DNA of 64,000 nt from NCBI RefSeq assembly GCF_016808095.1, contig NC_068973.1, positions 16,488,501 to 16,552,500 on the forward strand, read 5' to 3'. This DNA is from Vigna angularis (Eukaryota; Streptophyta; Magnoliopsida; Fabales; Fabaceae). This document shows positions 49,001-61,477 of this stretch, one piece after another. The position numbers and the translations under genes are program-made. Under the pieces are notes generated by a model. That model ran no database searches. It saw only the letters and a list, made by a program, of their open reading frames with translations, and was not told the origin of the DNA. Every line of letters starts with the position of its first letter. The first letter of the stretch is position 1.

Positions 49001-49823
49001 GTATGGTGACAAATTGCTTTTCGGATAGAATGATAGCTTATAAACTAAAACTTAACACACATATGTTTTATACTAGCAAGGCTTGGAGGGACTCATCTTT
49101 CTCTTGTTTAATATCCAAGACGATCAACGTTAGGTTATGGGGTTGATTGGTGGCCAATTAAGCACCAAATCTTACTCGGATAGTTAAGAAACAATCTACA
49201 TAATTGGTTAGTAAAAGGGAAAACCAACGCCATATGGTTCACAAATATCCTGATGCCCTCATCTGGGCCAGTACACCCATAATATTTGTCAAATATTGGC
49301 ATCTCTAGTTGTTAAGAAAATGGAGCTCCATGTGAATAGGAGTAGACCTATCGTTTCATCTATCGCGACAAATGAGTTATGGTCCTTACTTGCCTCGAAG
49401 CTTTTTGCCTGAATCGGTTGGTCTGGTTTACCCTTGTATTGCTTTGTTGGTCCATTCGAGGTGGATGGCATAGGATCTTTAACACCCTTTCCTAGCGAAT
49501 GATCATTTTGACAACTTGAACTACCTTTATCTTTTCCTCATACTTCTTTTGCATCTCATCCATCTACCTCTACATCCACCGTATCACTTTTCTCAGATCC
49601 ATCTAGTCGTCCAACGCTTCCTCCATCACAACGTTACATACCATGTTCCTAGTGGTTACCATGTAGGTTTAAGAATTTTTCGCCCACGGTGGGCATCAAA
49701 ATGTTTTAAACATAGTGTCAAACGTCAACTTAAAACATTTTTTGTTGTTGCACAATCCTATGTTATCCTCTCTATGCTAAGGCGATTTGTTCATCAATCG
49801 ATCGGAAGTACATGTTAAAGGTG
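49001..49823 (-). pseudogene. Ty3/gypsy-like gag remnant
   Basis: On the minus strand, phrases MPIFDKYYGCTGPDEGIRIF and VNHMALVF resemble the gypsy gag start (P.F..YDG..DP..HL..F...M). GCCCACCGTGGGCG near 49680 resembles the region just after legume gypsy LTRs. Stops and shifts throughout. The right side is cut by the CACTA element at 49824. Confidence 0.45.
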
Positions 49824-49854
49824 CACTAGTGCAGAAAAGGCTTTTAACGTCACC

Positions 49855-50560
49855 TATTAGACGTCGGACCCACAAATACCCAACGTAAAAAATGATCGGT
49901 GACACTTCTGTAAATAAGTTAACTATTTAGACGTCTGATGGGGGAAGGCCCCGACGTCTATACTCACGAAGACGTCAGCTCCTCCTAGTTGGACGCCAAA
50001 ATGTGGTAGAAAATTATTTTTTACTGCTCTTAGACGTCTGACTGGCGAGACCCCGACGTCTAAATGGCATTTTGGACGTCAGATTGCTCCATTAGACGCC
50101 AAAATGGTGGCGCCATAATACCAAAAGTCATTTTATTTCGTAGTAGAGACGTCTGATACCGCCACCCCGACGTCTATATACGTTGGGGCCCCTATGTTGG
50201 ACGCCTAATGACTTGACAAGTAGGTGAAAAGGTGCCCTGTTCTATTGCTATAGACGTCCGAGCCCTTGTGTCGAACGTCTAATGTCTATATAGACGTTAG
50301 GGCCCCTATGTTGGACGCCTAATGACCTAACAGGTAGGTGAAAATGTGCCCTGTTCCATTGTTTTAGACGTCTGAGCCCCTATGTCGGACATATAATGTC
50401 TATATAGACGTTGGGGCCCCAAACATCGGACGTGGATAACCTTCGCCAAAATTAATTTCTAAATACACATAGACGTCGATGTGGTAGGGCCTAGACTTGT
50501 GAACATATATAGACGTCGGGGTAGTATTGGCCCCCAACGTCTAAGGTTGTTTTATTACAC
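49855..50560. repeat. Left subterminal GACGTC repeats of the CACTA element
   Basis: More than ten units built on TAGACGTCNGA / ACGTCTA, with partners such as GCCCCGACGTCTAT, in alternating orientation. A matching cluster lies at 57750-57960 inside the right end. Such palindromic subterminal repeats are the usual transposase-binding zone of CACTA elements. Confidence 0.88.
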
Positions 50561-51511
50561 TTTGCGCGAACTCGGGGTAGTTACGTGCACTATTCATCAT
50601 CTTCCTCCTCGCATTTTCGGCTTTGCATTTTTAGGTTCATTTTTTCTCTTTTGGACCATTTAAACTTACTTTTACTCCGATTAAATTAGTCTTTGATGGA
50701 TAATCTTCCATTTGAACCAATTAAAATGAATTTTCGCTGTGTTTTGGTGTAGTTTTGCTTGTTTCCTTGGGCGGCGTTTTCTTGCGTTTTTCACTCCTCC
50801 AATTCCTCCACTACGTTTGTAATCAGTTAAGAAGGTTAGCATTCTTGTTTAAAAGTTTTTGTCTATGCATGTTATTGGCTTTTTGGTATGCACGTTTTTG
50901 GCATTTGGATATGCATGTTATTAACTTTTGAATTTGCATGTTGTTGGATTTTGGATTTGCATGTTGTTGGCTTTTGGATATATACATGTTATTGACTTTT
51001 GTGTATGCATGTTATTGGCTTTTGCGTATGCATGTTATTGGCTTTTGAATATGCATGTGATAAAGTTTTGTTGTGTTGTTATGATTTGTATGTTAGATTA
51101 TTAGTATCTAATTGAGTAAAACTTAGTTTCTGTTTGAAATTTAACAAACGATTAATCTTTTAATCGTTTGTATTAAATTTTGATTTGTCTGATTGAACAG
51201 TTTGGGAAAGTTATTTTTCATAATTTGCTATAACATGTACGTTGGAGTTTATGGATAAGATTGATAAAATTTCGGTTCAGTATTTGTGTTGTTCTTCGGA
51301 TGCATATTTCATTGTGGTCATCCTTGACTACTCTCATTTCATGTATATCGGAGATCAATGCAAAATGTTGTTGAAATCTTATCAAATTTATGATGTAGAC
51401 TTCTTTGAATGTGTCTTAGCAAATTATGAAAAATAATTTTTCTGAATGGGTAGGGCCTAACCTTATGAGAGTTAAAAAATTGAAACAGATGAAGTATATT
51501 ATGAACATAGT
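50561..51511 (+). other. Leader region of the CACTA element
   Basis: Upstream of the transposase. A tandem phrase TTATTGGCTTTTGNGTATGCATG recurs about six times between 50870 and 51058. Probably promoter and leader intron; no gene. Confidence 0.5.
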
Positions 51512-54500
51512 ATGGATCGAAGCTGGATGAATGAACGTCGCATCAGTAAAGAATATGAGAAGGGTGTTTCGGAGTTCTTGCAATATGTTGAACAAAATGA
51601 TAAGTCTGTGAACGGAACATATTTTTGTCCTTGTGTTCGTTGTCTTAATCAAACACGCAAAGGCTTAGACAATATGTGTGACCATCTATTCATGTTCGGC
51701 ATAATGAGAACTTATACCGTTTGGACTTGGCATGTAGAAGTACTGGACCAGCCTACCACATCACGAGGAACGGATTATGTGGAAGAATGGTTGACTGATC
51801 ATTTAGAGGACATGATACATGATGTTGGTGAAGATAATTTTGGAAGAGCTAATTTGTATGATTCTCTTAAACATGATTCAAAGCAACCGTTATTTCTAGG
51901 ATGCCCCAACTTTACACGTCTGTCTACAACTTTGAAGTTGTTTAGTTTAAAAGCAAGGAATGGATGGACTGACAAAAGTTTCACAGAGTTGTTGGAGTTG
52001 TTGAAGGAGATGCTTCTACAAAATAATACTCTACCTAATCGTCATTACGAGGCCAAGAAAATTTTATACCCAATGGGACTCGAATATCAAAAGATACATG
52101 CTTGTCCTAATGATTGTGTTTTGTACATAAAGGAGTTTGCTTCGCTAAAGTATATTCCAACGTGTGGTTTATCCCGTTTTAAAAAGAAAAATGACAAAAA
52201 CACTAGTGATGAAGGTAATGATGGTGCACCTGCTAAGGTGACGCGGTATTTGCCTATTATACCCTGGTTCAAACGTATGTTCTTTGTTAAAGAAGATGCA
52301 AAGAACCTTAAATGGCAAGTTGCCGGAAGAAAGTGCGATAATCTTCTTCGACACTCAGCTGATTCACCACAATGGAAGAAGATCGATGAAACATTTCCAG
52401 AATTTGGTGCAGATCCAAGAAACTTAAGACTTGCACTTGCAACTGATGGTATGAGTCCTTATGGGAACTTAAGTAGCAAACACAGTTCATGGCCAGTTAT
52501 GTTGATGATATACAATCTTTCTCCATTGTTGTGCATGAAGAGAAAATATGTGATGTTCTCCATGATGATATCGGGTCCTAGACAATCTGGAATGACATTG
52601 ATGTTTACTTGAAACCTTTAATTGATGATTTGAAAATGTTGTGGGAAGAAGGGGTCGAAGTGTTCGATCCAGATGTTTAAGAAACTTTTCGTTTACGTGC
52701 AATGTTGTTCTGCACTATAAATGATTTCCCAGCATATGAAAACTTGAGCGGTTATAGTGTTAAAGGTCATTTTGCATGTCCCATTTGTGAAGAAAACACT
52801 AGTTACCTTCAATTGAAGCACGGTCAAAAGACGGTATATACAAGACATCAAAAATTTCTTCCTCGTAATCACCCTTATCGTAGATTGAAAAAAGCATTTA
52901 ATGGAAATGTTGAGGATAAGATTGTGTGCAGACCCCGCAATAGTGAAGAAGTGTACAACGAAGTCAAAAACATTGACATTGTCTTCGGAAAACATCATAA
53001 AAGTACCTTTGCGAAAAAATTTGGAAGAAACGATCAATATTTTTTAATCTTTCGTACTGGTGTAAACTTGATGTTAGACATTGTATAGATGTCATGCACG
53101 TTGAAAGAAATGTTTATGACAGTGTCATCAGAACTTTATTAAACGTGAAAGTGAAGACAAAAGACGGAATAAAAACACGACAAGATTTGGCTGACATTGG
53201 AATCCGTTCTGAATTACATCCACTATCAATTGGAAGATGCACCTATCTGCCCCCAGCATGTCACACTCTTTCTAAAAAAGAAAAACAAAGTTTTTGTAAC
53301 TCTTTAAGAAGTGTGAAGGTTCCACAAGGTTATTCTTCAAATATTAGTAACCTTGTTGTTATGCAAGAGTTAAAGTTAATTGGTTTAAAGTCTTACGATT
53401 GTCATTATTGATGCAACAATTGTTACAGTTGTTATTCGAGGCATATTACCTGCTTCTGTTAAAGGTACTCTGACACGTCTGAGTTTGTTCTTTAATGCCA
53501 TTTGTAAGAAAGTTGTTGACCCTCGAGGTTTAGATCAATTAGAAAATGAAGGAATAAGAATACTGTGTGAATTTGAGATGTATTTTCCACCTTCTTTTTT
53601 CGATATCATGGTCATTTGATTATTCATCTAGTCAGAGAAATTCAAATAGGTAGGCCGATTTTCTTAAGGTGGATGTACCCTGTTGAAGATACATGAAGAT
53701 CTTAAAGGGATATGTCAAGAATCAGTATCGACCAGAAGCTTCAATCATAGAGCGATATGTTGCAGAAGAAGCCATTGAATTTTGTTCAAGTTATATGCCA
53801 CGTTGTGAACCAGTGGGTCTTCCTAAGAGCAGACATGAAGGAAAATGTGAAGGTATGTTCGAGGTGTGAGAATTGAGTGTGTTAGTAGAAAAGAAGTTGA
53901 TCAAGCTCATTTGTACATCTTAAACAACATTGTTGATGTGATTCCTTACATTTCTAAACATGTTAATGAAATAAAGGCAACATACCCAAGAATGAGTGAA
54001 AAATGGCATCTTAATGAACATGTCAAAACCTTCTTATAATGGTTTAAGAAAAATATTTATGCGACTCTAGATGTTTCTGAAAGTCTATTGAGGTTATCTC
54101 ATGGACCGAACACAGATGTCATTACATATGGTAGGTACTATATAAACAATATTTCTTTTTAGACAAAGGTAGAAGATGACAAAAGTATAGTTCAAAATAG
54201 TGGGGTTACACTACAAGCTGAGGTTGTTCACTTTGCTAGTTCTAAAGACAAAAATCCAATCACAGCATGAGTTATTTTGGAATAATACAAGAAATATGAG
54301 AAGTTGATTATGTCAGATTTAGAGTCTTAGTTTTCAAGTGTAAAAGGGTTGATATAAATTATGGTGTCATGACAGATGACTTTGATTTCACATTGGTGGA
54401 CCTTAACAAGATGAATTACACTGATGAACCATTTATTATGGATAGTAAGCAAGACAAATATCCTACGTAAATGATCCAGCAAATCAAAAATGGTCAATGG

Positions 54501-54690
54501 TTTTAGAAGGAACATGCACGAATATGATGATAAAAGATTCTCTTGATATACTTGAGACAACATCTGTTGCATCAAGACCCATTGAAGACAAGGTTGATGA
54601 CGTAGTCGATGACATCCACGCAATTCGTAGTGATCACAATGAAGGGATCTGGGAGAAAACAATCTCTTAATAGGTTTTGTGATATTTTTG
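51512..54690 (+). pseudogene. TNP2-type CACTA transposase, disrupted
   Basis: A 366-codon frame (51512-52612) starts MDRSWMNERRISKEYEKGV with CPCVRCLN, the Transpos_assoc domain, then runs into Transposase_21 (DGMSPYGNLSSKHSSWPVML, YNLSPLLCMKRKY). A one-base deletion near 52590 shifts the frame to NDIDVYLKPLIDDLKMLWEE; a TAA follows at 52678-52680, then RLRAMLFCTINDFPAYENLS and CPICEEN continue. Later segments fit DUF4218 (LDQLENEGIRILCEFEMYFP PSFFDIMV; YVKNQYRPEASIIERYVAEE) and DUF4216 (NTDVITYGRYYINNISF). TNP2 proteins cut CACTA ends. Domain order is complete, but shifts and stops prevent a full product. Confidence 0.9.
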
Positions 54691-54759
54691 TTAGTGACTT
54701 TAAATGTTGTTTTATTCATCATATTTGAAGTAATCCTAACCTTGTATATACTTTTTAGG

Positions 54760-55960
54760 TATGTGGACCTCAGGATTAGGAAAGAGCGGACACCGTCGAT
54801 TTGTCACATGATTGCCTGAAGTGACATCCCAACGCGTTGATGGCAAGAGGAGACATGTTGACATTGACCCGAGATCAGGTGTACCATCAAGGCTAAATGT
54901 TGATAGGTTTAGGAGTTATCTAGGTGTGTTAGCAAAAACTCATGTTTCTATCCTTCTTGCATCTTAGGATGATGTCCCACAGGTCGACAAAAACCTTTTA
55001 TGGCAAGATATTCAAGTATGTTTACTTAAAAGAAATTTGATATACTTTTTTCTCTTATAGGTTTATGTCATTTACATGTTCTTTTGTTTTAAACAGCAAA
55101 ATTATAGAAAGTGTTGTCCCATGTAGCGACCAAATGGACGGATTTCAAGACAAGACTGACACGTGTATATGTCTTTGGAGAGAGACAACATGAGAATCAA
55201 TGGGAACACTACAATTTCACACAGGAGGAGTGGATGCAGTTTTGTGCATCTAAAGAGCCTATCGACTGGCAGGTTTGTCTCTTAACATCTATAGAGTCTT
55301 TAGTTAATGCATTTTATTATGATTTTACACTTATGAATATACATGGTTTCACAGGGTAAAAGGTTAGCCGCCCAAGAAAGGCAAAGGCTAAATGATGCAC
55401 CACACGTGTTATCACAAGGTGGTTATGCAAAACTTGAGAAGAAGATGAGAAAGACTCGAGTGGAGGCTTTAGAACTTGATTCCCTCGACCTAGCACCTGC
55501 ACCTGCTAGGTACGAGCTATGGAAGGCTGCTCGGACTAAATCTGATGGGAACATGACATCTTCTTCAGCTGCCTTGATCTCACAAAAAATTATAAGTTCA
55601 AACCAAAGCATTGTTTGATTGTGTATTTATCATCGCATGTATTTTATGTAACAAAGATTTTTTTATATGCACGATGAGTTGGTTGAGCAGCAAACTCAGG
55701 GAACATTTTTTGGCCAACATAGGGACAACATTCTAACAACGGCCATTGGAAAGCCCGAGCACGCAGGATGTGTACGTGGAGTTCCTGGGACGATTGATCT
55801 TCGTGACTACTTTGGCTCTGCACAAAAAAACACTCAATACATGAGTCAGGAGGCACTGAGGAAGATGGGAGCAATGATTCATGGGGCAACTACAAGAACA
55901 AAAAGAAATTCAAAGAGCGCTTGAAGAGAAGCTACATTCCATGACGCAGCCCACCATGGG
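54760..55960 (+). pseudogene. Second CACTA protein (Transposase_24-like), disrupted
   Basis: Exons with recognisable order: SRLNVDRFRSYLGVLAKTHV (54895), WTDFKTRLTRVYVFGERQHE and WMQFCASKEPIDWQ (55111-55272, ending before GTTTGTC), GKRLAAQERQRLNDAPHVLS and YELWKAARTKSDG (55355-55560), then DELVEQQTQGTFFGQHRDNI and GTIDLRDYFGSAQKNTQYMS (55667-55860). This is the plant En/Spm Transposase_24 layout (K....R..W.....K.WK..R.K..G). It probably corresponds to a TNPA-type accessory protein. Stops occur between segments. Confidence 0.7.
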
Positions 55961-56339
55961 ATTGCCCATTGAAGCTCCCACACCACCTAGGATTAGCACT
56001 AGGGGATCATGCTCTATTGTAGACCATATTGAGTATAGTGGTCAGTATGAGTTGTTGGTTGATGGGGATCCCTCGTGTCTGTCGGACGAGTACTTAAGGG
56101 AGGACAGATTGTTCATATGGTGTTCCCCTATTACCCCACCACGTGCGTGTGACGATTGACGAGGTTCGGGATCCCCAGGCTCAAGTGCCTATACCTACTT
56201 CAGAAATTCATTTTGTGGGGGAGGCCATAGGAATTTATAGCCTGACCTAAAGCATTGATCATATCACACATTGCTACACCACAGGTGTAATATTTTTATT
56301 ATTAGTCTTTGTATGTTAAATTTAAAATATGTATTGATA

Positions 56340-57560
56340 ACTTTGAAATTTTTATGTTCAGTTCATACGTCCCTAGAAGCAGCCGATGCATGAGCCAGTC
56401 ATAGATGAAGATGATGACCTGACTGAAGTGGAGGATGATCCTCTAACAAAGCTCATGACAAAATTACCCAGGTTGAACAGAGGACCAGTAGAAGTGTACT
56501 AGGATAATAGAGTATTTGGCATCCCCCTCCATGTCCCAGTATATATCACATTCAATGATGCACTGGAAATCATTGGGGGAGACAGGACGTTGAATATTTC
56601 CATCCTTCAACTACGGTGCATATAAGATAGTTAATTTTGTCTTTCATATTAAACTTATTTACATTCTTAGTTTCTAACAACTTAACTTTGTTGTTTTAGG
56701 TACATGGACACAGTTATTGTGGACCAAGGTCGATCTTCCATGTACGGATTTGTTGAACCTCAGACCATCCAACCTTCTGGTAACACAATTGAGAGCAAAC
56801 AAAAGTATTTGGAAACACGGATGGCTCAATCAAACAAAGACATATACTTTGTGCCATACATTGATGGGCATGGGTTGCTTTATGTAAAATTTCATTAAAG
56901 TTTTCTTAATTAGTTTACTAACTATTTGTGAATCATGATAGGTCTCACTGGTAGCTGATGGTCATTATTCCCAAACAATGTAAAATTGTATGGTTTTGTT
57001 CGCTACACATGAAGATGAAAATTGACTTGAGAAACATGCTTCAAGGGTAAGTGTTTCTCTTTTTATGTTTCAAATTCATTTTGACCTTCAATTTTTATGA
57101 TAAATATAGTTATATTAATATTACCTTGTGTTGTCAATGTAAATAGAGTAATGGGTAAAAACTGAGGCCAGCTGGTATCCGTCCTGTATCCAAAGGTTGT
57201 AAGTCATTTATAGTTCTAATTTATTTTACTAGTTATTGAATGATCTAAATGCTTGACTATTTAGTTTGTCATTTTAGTGTAACAAGCAGCTAGATTCATG
57301 GGAATCTGGCTACTATGTCATGTCTTGGATTAAGACCATCATTTGAGTTGTCATTACAGATGACTGGAATGCGGTAATGATGCTTAACTTATTTAGATTC
57401 TTAGTTTCTAACAACTTAACTTTGTTATTTTAGGTACATAATGCATCTTTCTTCATTTTGCAGCGCTTCAAGAGTACATCTGTTATACCAAAGGACGCAA
57501 TTAAGAAGATAAGACAGGAGTGGACAACTTATCTTCTACAAATATGGACCAAGATAGGAA
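56340..57560 (+). pseudogene. Ulp1-like cysteine protease region with lost catalytic residues
   Basis: Follows the Transposase_24-like part. One exon ends at about 56895 (DIYFVPYIDGHG). The catalytic-His segment is HW, then a TAG stop (56952-56954), then LMVIIPKQCKIVWFCSLHMK. The catalytic-Cys segment reads LDSWESGYYVMSWIKTII, where the family has ECGYYVM: the Cys codon is TCT (57305-57307), Ser. It ends KDAIKKIRQEWTTYLLQIW near 57550. Ulp1-like C48 proteases normally cleave SUMO conjugates and are common passengers of plant CACTA and Mutator elements. With the stop and the Cys-to-Ser change, no activity is expected. Confidence 0.72.
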
Positions 57561-57749
57561 GATTTATTATTGTTGTTGAACATTTACATTTAGTTTAACT
57601 TTAGCTTTTGATAGTTTAGGTTTTGGATTGTTTTTTAGTACTTTTGTTAACTTCAAACGAGTTTATATATTATATTATAATGTTCTGGAACAAATTTTTG
57701 TTTTTCAGGTGTGCTTTTATTGCAAAAATAAATAAATTTTTTAAAAAAA

Positions 57750-57960
57750 TCCACTAGACGTCTGTTAATGCAACATTAGACGTTTATAGACGTCTGTCAG
57801 TGTATACAAAGACGTCCAATGAATTGCACGTTTCAGGGTCTTAGATGTCTGACTTATACAGTTAGACATTGATATAGACGTCTGACTGTACAAGTCAGAC
57901 GTCCCATCAACGTCACCCATATAGACGTCAGGTAGGGGTCGGACGTAAAAAGTCCAAAAT
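57750..57960. repeat. Right subterminal GACGTC repeats of the CACTA element
   Basis: Units TAGACGTCTG, AAGACGTCCAA, ATAGACGTCAGG and similar, in both orientations, mirror the left cluster. Confidence 0.85.
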
Positions 57961-57992
57961 AACATATGTCTAAAGTGATTTTTGCACTAGTC

Positions 57993-58921
57993 TCTGATAC
58001 TAAATTCAGTTTAGGTTCGAAGAGTAAAACAGTTAATGCTATAATAAATGCGTAATAAAAGTTTTAACAACCAAACTTTGACTTATATTTAGTTTTTTCA
58101 TAGAATTTTGATTATAACATATCTAATTATAGTCTAATTCTCTTTAAACCTAATTACTTACCTATTTAAACTAGTTAAATATTTAGTTGATTTTACTCGT
58201 AATCAGTCGAGCCCTTTTATACCTAAGCGATCGTGCTATTGTAGTCTATATATACCGATAGATACAAACAAATTGTAACATCCTTAATTATACACCGATT
58301 ATATGCAGAATAAGTCCATAAACATTATTAACTTATTTATTAATATCATTGTAAGTTGTCTACTGCTTTGTTTTTTTTTTCTGTTTCCGTCTGTGATTAA
58401 GTCATTTACTTCAAAGATAAAAAAACTAGCATATTATATAGTATGACGAACTGACACCAAGATAGACTGCACAATTTCCATTCTTTGAAATGAGAAGTAG
58501 AAGTTGTATATTACAAATGTATGAAAAAATGATACTCCAATACCAATGAACAAGAATTTTCCTAGTGAAGTCCCTACAACTACACATTAACCCTCCAATA
58601 TCTCCTACGAATCAACACCTTGTTGAGATCATTCGTCTCCTAACCTTCACTCATTTTCGTCTTTTATGTGTTTCTTCGAACCCATTTCAGCCGAATTCAA
58701 CGTTCCCTGACCTCTCTAGAACAAAGAACAAGAATACATACTACACGTGCAGCTCAGTTCGCCACACACTAAGCCTGGCTCCACATGTTGTAATACTAGT
58801 AGTAGTTAGGTGAATGCAATCGCAAACCAATGCTGACTTTACAAAATAATGAAGATATGATGGGGTAGAGGGTCCCATGTAATGCACATAATGAATCCCC
58901 CTTGTCCAAAAGGTATCGTTT
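57993..58921. other. Flank between CACTA element and NAC copy B
   Basis: AT-rich to about 58290, then homologous to the 3' flank of NAC copy A (for example GAAGTAGAAGTTGTA and ACTACACGTGCAGCTCA). From about 58800 the match becomes almost exact. No separate gene. Confidence 0.6.
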
Positions 58922-59949
58922 TCACATCAATAGGGCTTCCATGAGCAAATCCTGCAAGGGGGAGACGTGGCCCATTTGGTACTCAACACTCCCAAAAGGA
59001 TCATCAACCGAAAGGTTATTGCCGTCAAAGTAATTGTATTGAAAATCAAACGCGTTTTCAAGCTGTAGGCCTATGTCATTCCATTTCGGGTGGCTCTGCA
59101 CCTCTCTCTCCCACCTCACGTCCGGCGAAACCACCTGCTCTGAACCGCTCGACTCACTCTGCAACCTCTGCATCGAATCTGAACTATCCATAAACAATTG
59201 CTCGTTCCCAAGCTTCTCAATCACCGGCTTCGTCTCGTGTTCGAAATTATAAACCACCTCAGTCTCCGATTTCGCTGCCCCCGTGTTGTATTTCTCAATC
59301 TTCCCTTTCTTGTTGTAAATTCGACACAACACCCAATCGTCAAGCTGCACCATAACACCAAAATCAGAAACTTTTCAAACAAAGCAAATCAAAACAACAA
59401 AATAAAACAAAGCAAATCAAATCTAAACATACCCTCAGATTGTTATTTTTCTTGGAGGCTGATCGGTCAACATTGGCCAGCCGATATTCGTGCATGATCC
59501 AATTGGTTTTCTCTCCTTTGGGGGCTTTTCCAGAGTAAAAAACCAGAGCTTTCTTTATCCCAAGCGCCTTCGGCTTCCCGATCGGTTTATCGGCGCCGGT
59601 GGCCTTCCAATACCCACTTCCGGCGGCCCGATTCGGCCGTGAGCCGTTGGGGTATTTGCGGTCCCGAGGAGAAAAAAAGTACCATTCTTTCTCGCCGTAA
59701 AATCCGATTTCTGCATGCAGAATATCATCATGAGTGAATTGAATGATAGAAATGGAAAGTATACGAAAGGCAGATGAAATTAAACGGACCTGGAAGCTGC
59801 CATGGATCAAACTTGTACAAATCGACCTCTTTGATGATAGGAGCAGCAATTGGTTGACCAGCGCATTTCCTGCAAAGATAATGGTTCACCAACTCATCAT
59901 CCGTGGGGTGAAACCTGAACCCTGGTGGCAACTCTAATTCACCCTTCAT
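58922..59949 (-). CDS. NAC transcription factor, ATAF subfamily (copy B), three exons
   Basis: Exons 59949-59790, 59710-59433 and 59344-58922, at a constant offset of 28160 from copy A, so no indel separates the two genes. 286 residues with all five NAC subdomains intact. It starts [20 protein letters not shown]. The frame is open further upstream to 60246, but that extension would pass through the TATA box at 60114-60120, so I start at 59949 by alignment with copy A. Splice sites are all GT-AG. Role as for copy A: a DNA-binding regulator of stress or senescence type. The promoter has diverged from copy A (a 50-bp-scale insertion in the leader, shifted TATA), so expression may differ although the proteins are nearly identical. 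Confidence 0.95.
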
Positions 59950-60113
59950 TCGCTTTTTGTCTTCTCGCTTGTGTGTTGTTTCGTTAACCGAACGATCTTC
60001 TGATTTGCGAGCTTCTTGGGTTGCTGCTGTTGTGGTTGATTTTGTTGGTGAATGTTGTTGGCTCTGCTTTGCTATGTGACTTGAAACATGTGGAAGAGGT
60101 TCGCTTGGGTGGG

Positions 60114-60160
60114 TTTTATAGCGTGAAGAGAGAAAAGAAACAAAGTGAATTTCACACGTG
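60114..60160 (-). promoter_or_regulatory. Core promoter of NAC copy B: TATA box and G-box
   Basis: TATAAAA on the minus strand at 60120-60114, about 165 bp upstream of the ATG, and CACGTG at 60155-60160. The two keep the same order and spacing as in copy A. Confidence 0.62.
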
Positions 60161-60332
60161 CGTTGAGGAGGTGGAGGCCGAATCCATTGAACAAGTTTAA
60201 TAGTAATTAAAAATATAACATAAAACGTAATGAGTGTGACTGACAAGTTTCGTTCGAACTAGGCAGGGCTCACCGTGTGGCAGTTGATAGAGGCTGTGGC
60301 GCACGTGCGACTGTTCTACTTTCTTATGATTT

Positions 60333-60349
60333 TGTCATCGCTTACGTCT
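60333..60349 (-). promoter_or_regulatory. as-1-like element upstream of NAC copy B
   Basis: The minus strand reads AGACGTAAGCGATGACA. One half-site (GATGACA) and the spacer match copy A exactly; the first TGACG is changed to AGACG. About 390 bp upstream of the ATG. Confidence 0.5.
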
Positions 60350-60540
60350 ATTTTCAAATGTCGGCTCGTGAAGTAATTAGCCTCGGTTGACTGTTTTCCC
60401 GAAACGACCAACCATTATTGCGTTTGGTTTAGTGTCTACCACAAAAATGTGTCGTGTTCCTTTCCCTACCCAATGACAGTGTGCCTCGTGTCAACATATT
60501 GTGGATCTTAAGCATGGCGCCGATGACATTTCTTTTTGGT

Positions 60541-61468
60541 CCACTTTTCCAGTCTTTTTTAAATGAGTTTTTAAGTAATTAAAAGAAATTGTCAAAGAAT
60601 ATTTTTTGTATATTCTATTCTCCTTTTTTAATATTTGTTTTATTAATTCCATAACCATACCGTGGATAATGTTATATTTTGGTTCTGTCGCCGTTTTATG
60701 ATTTTATGATTTGTGGTCCGCACGCTGTAAGATCAATTTTCTTAGGTTTAAGAGAAACAAGTTTAACTATAATGGATAATAAATAATATTTTGAAGAAAT
60801 TTTTTAAATAGATTTAAAGTATTTTATATTTTTTCTAAATTTTTGGGTTGATTAGTTACTAATCAAGATATTGAATACGGTAATTTTTCTTTTCTAGTTT
60901 AGTTTCTCTTTTTTTTTTCATTTTTTCTTTCGTTTGAGATTGGTTTCATGCTTTTGGACACATTTAGGATGAACTTATTAGGGATAAAAACTGATAAATG
61001 TATTATGCTTATCTGATATGCATATTCTTAAGTTTTTGACATGTTAAGAATTTTAAAGTTTTGATTCAATATTTTTTTTATGCGTTTTGTATAATTTTGA
61101 AAGTTGGAAGTTAGTTTTGAAGATTTCTTAAGGATTATAATACTTTGATTTAAGCATTAGTGAAAATATAAATATTTTATGACGACTTATTATGATATAT
61201 GTTATAATAAGTTAATCGGTGACATTTTCGTAATAAAAGTAAGAATTATTATTTAGGAAGACATTTGGTCTACTGTGAGAGTGAAAAATGTGAAGAAGAT
61301 GAATGAAGAATCAAAGGAGAAGGAGAAGCCTTTGATGGAAATTTGAGACAGAAGCTTTAGTCTTTTTAGAAAAAAAAGATGAGATGAAAAATTATTTTTA
61401 TTTTTTAAATTAAATAATTTGTCACATCTCCCAAATAAGATACTTACCTAAAGTATTTTTTATCGTAT
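60541..61468. other. Intergenic DNA upstream of NAC copy B
   Basis: AT-rich, no gene seen. It ends at the target duplication of the NIMIN-carrying element. Confidence 0.5.
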
Positions 61469-61477
61469 TAAAAAGAA

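Larger units (their letters stand above)
49824..57992. mobile_element. Autonomous-type CACTA element, decayed, 8.2 kb
   Basis: The left end is CACTAGTGCAGAAAAGGC; the right end reads GATTTTTGCACTAGTC, the complement of the left except for the terminal base. Subterminal arrays of GACGTC-containing units lie at both ends. The interior has, in order on the plus strand, a TNP2-type transposase, a Transposase_24-like frame and a Ulp1-like protease region. The expected 3-bp target duplication is not seen (GTG on the left, TCT on the right). Stops and frameshifts in every gene indicate it is inactive. Confidence 0.88.

Noticed and set aside
30762..59949. NAC gene pair as a retrotransposed or transposon-carried copy
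   Set aside because: Both copies keep the same introns and share long flanks in the same orientation, so DNA-level segmental duplication explains them.
59728..60246. N-terminal extension of NAC copy B to an upstream ATG at 60246
   Set aside because: The extension crosses the TATA box and G-box, has no counterpart in copy A, and precedes the conserved NAC start.
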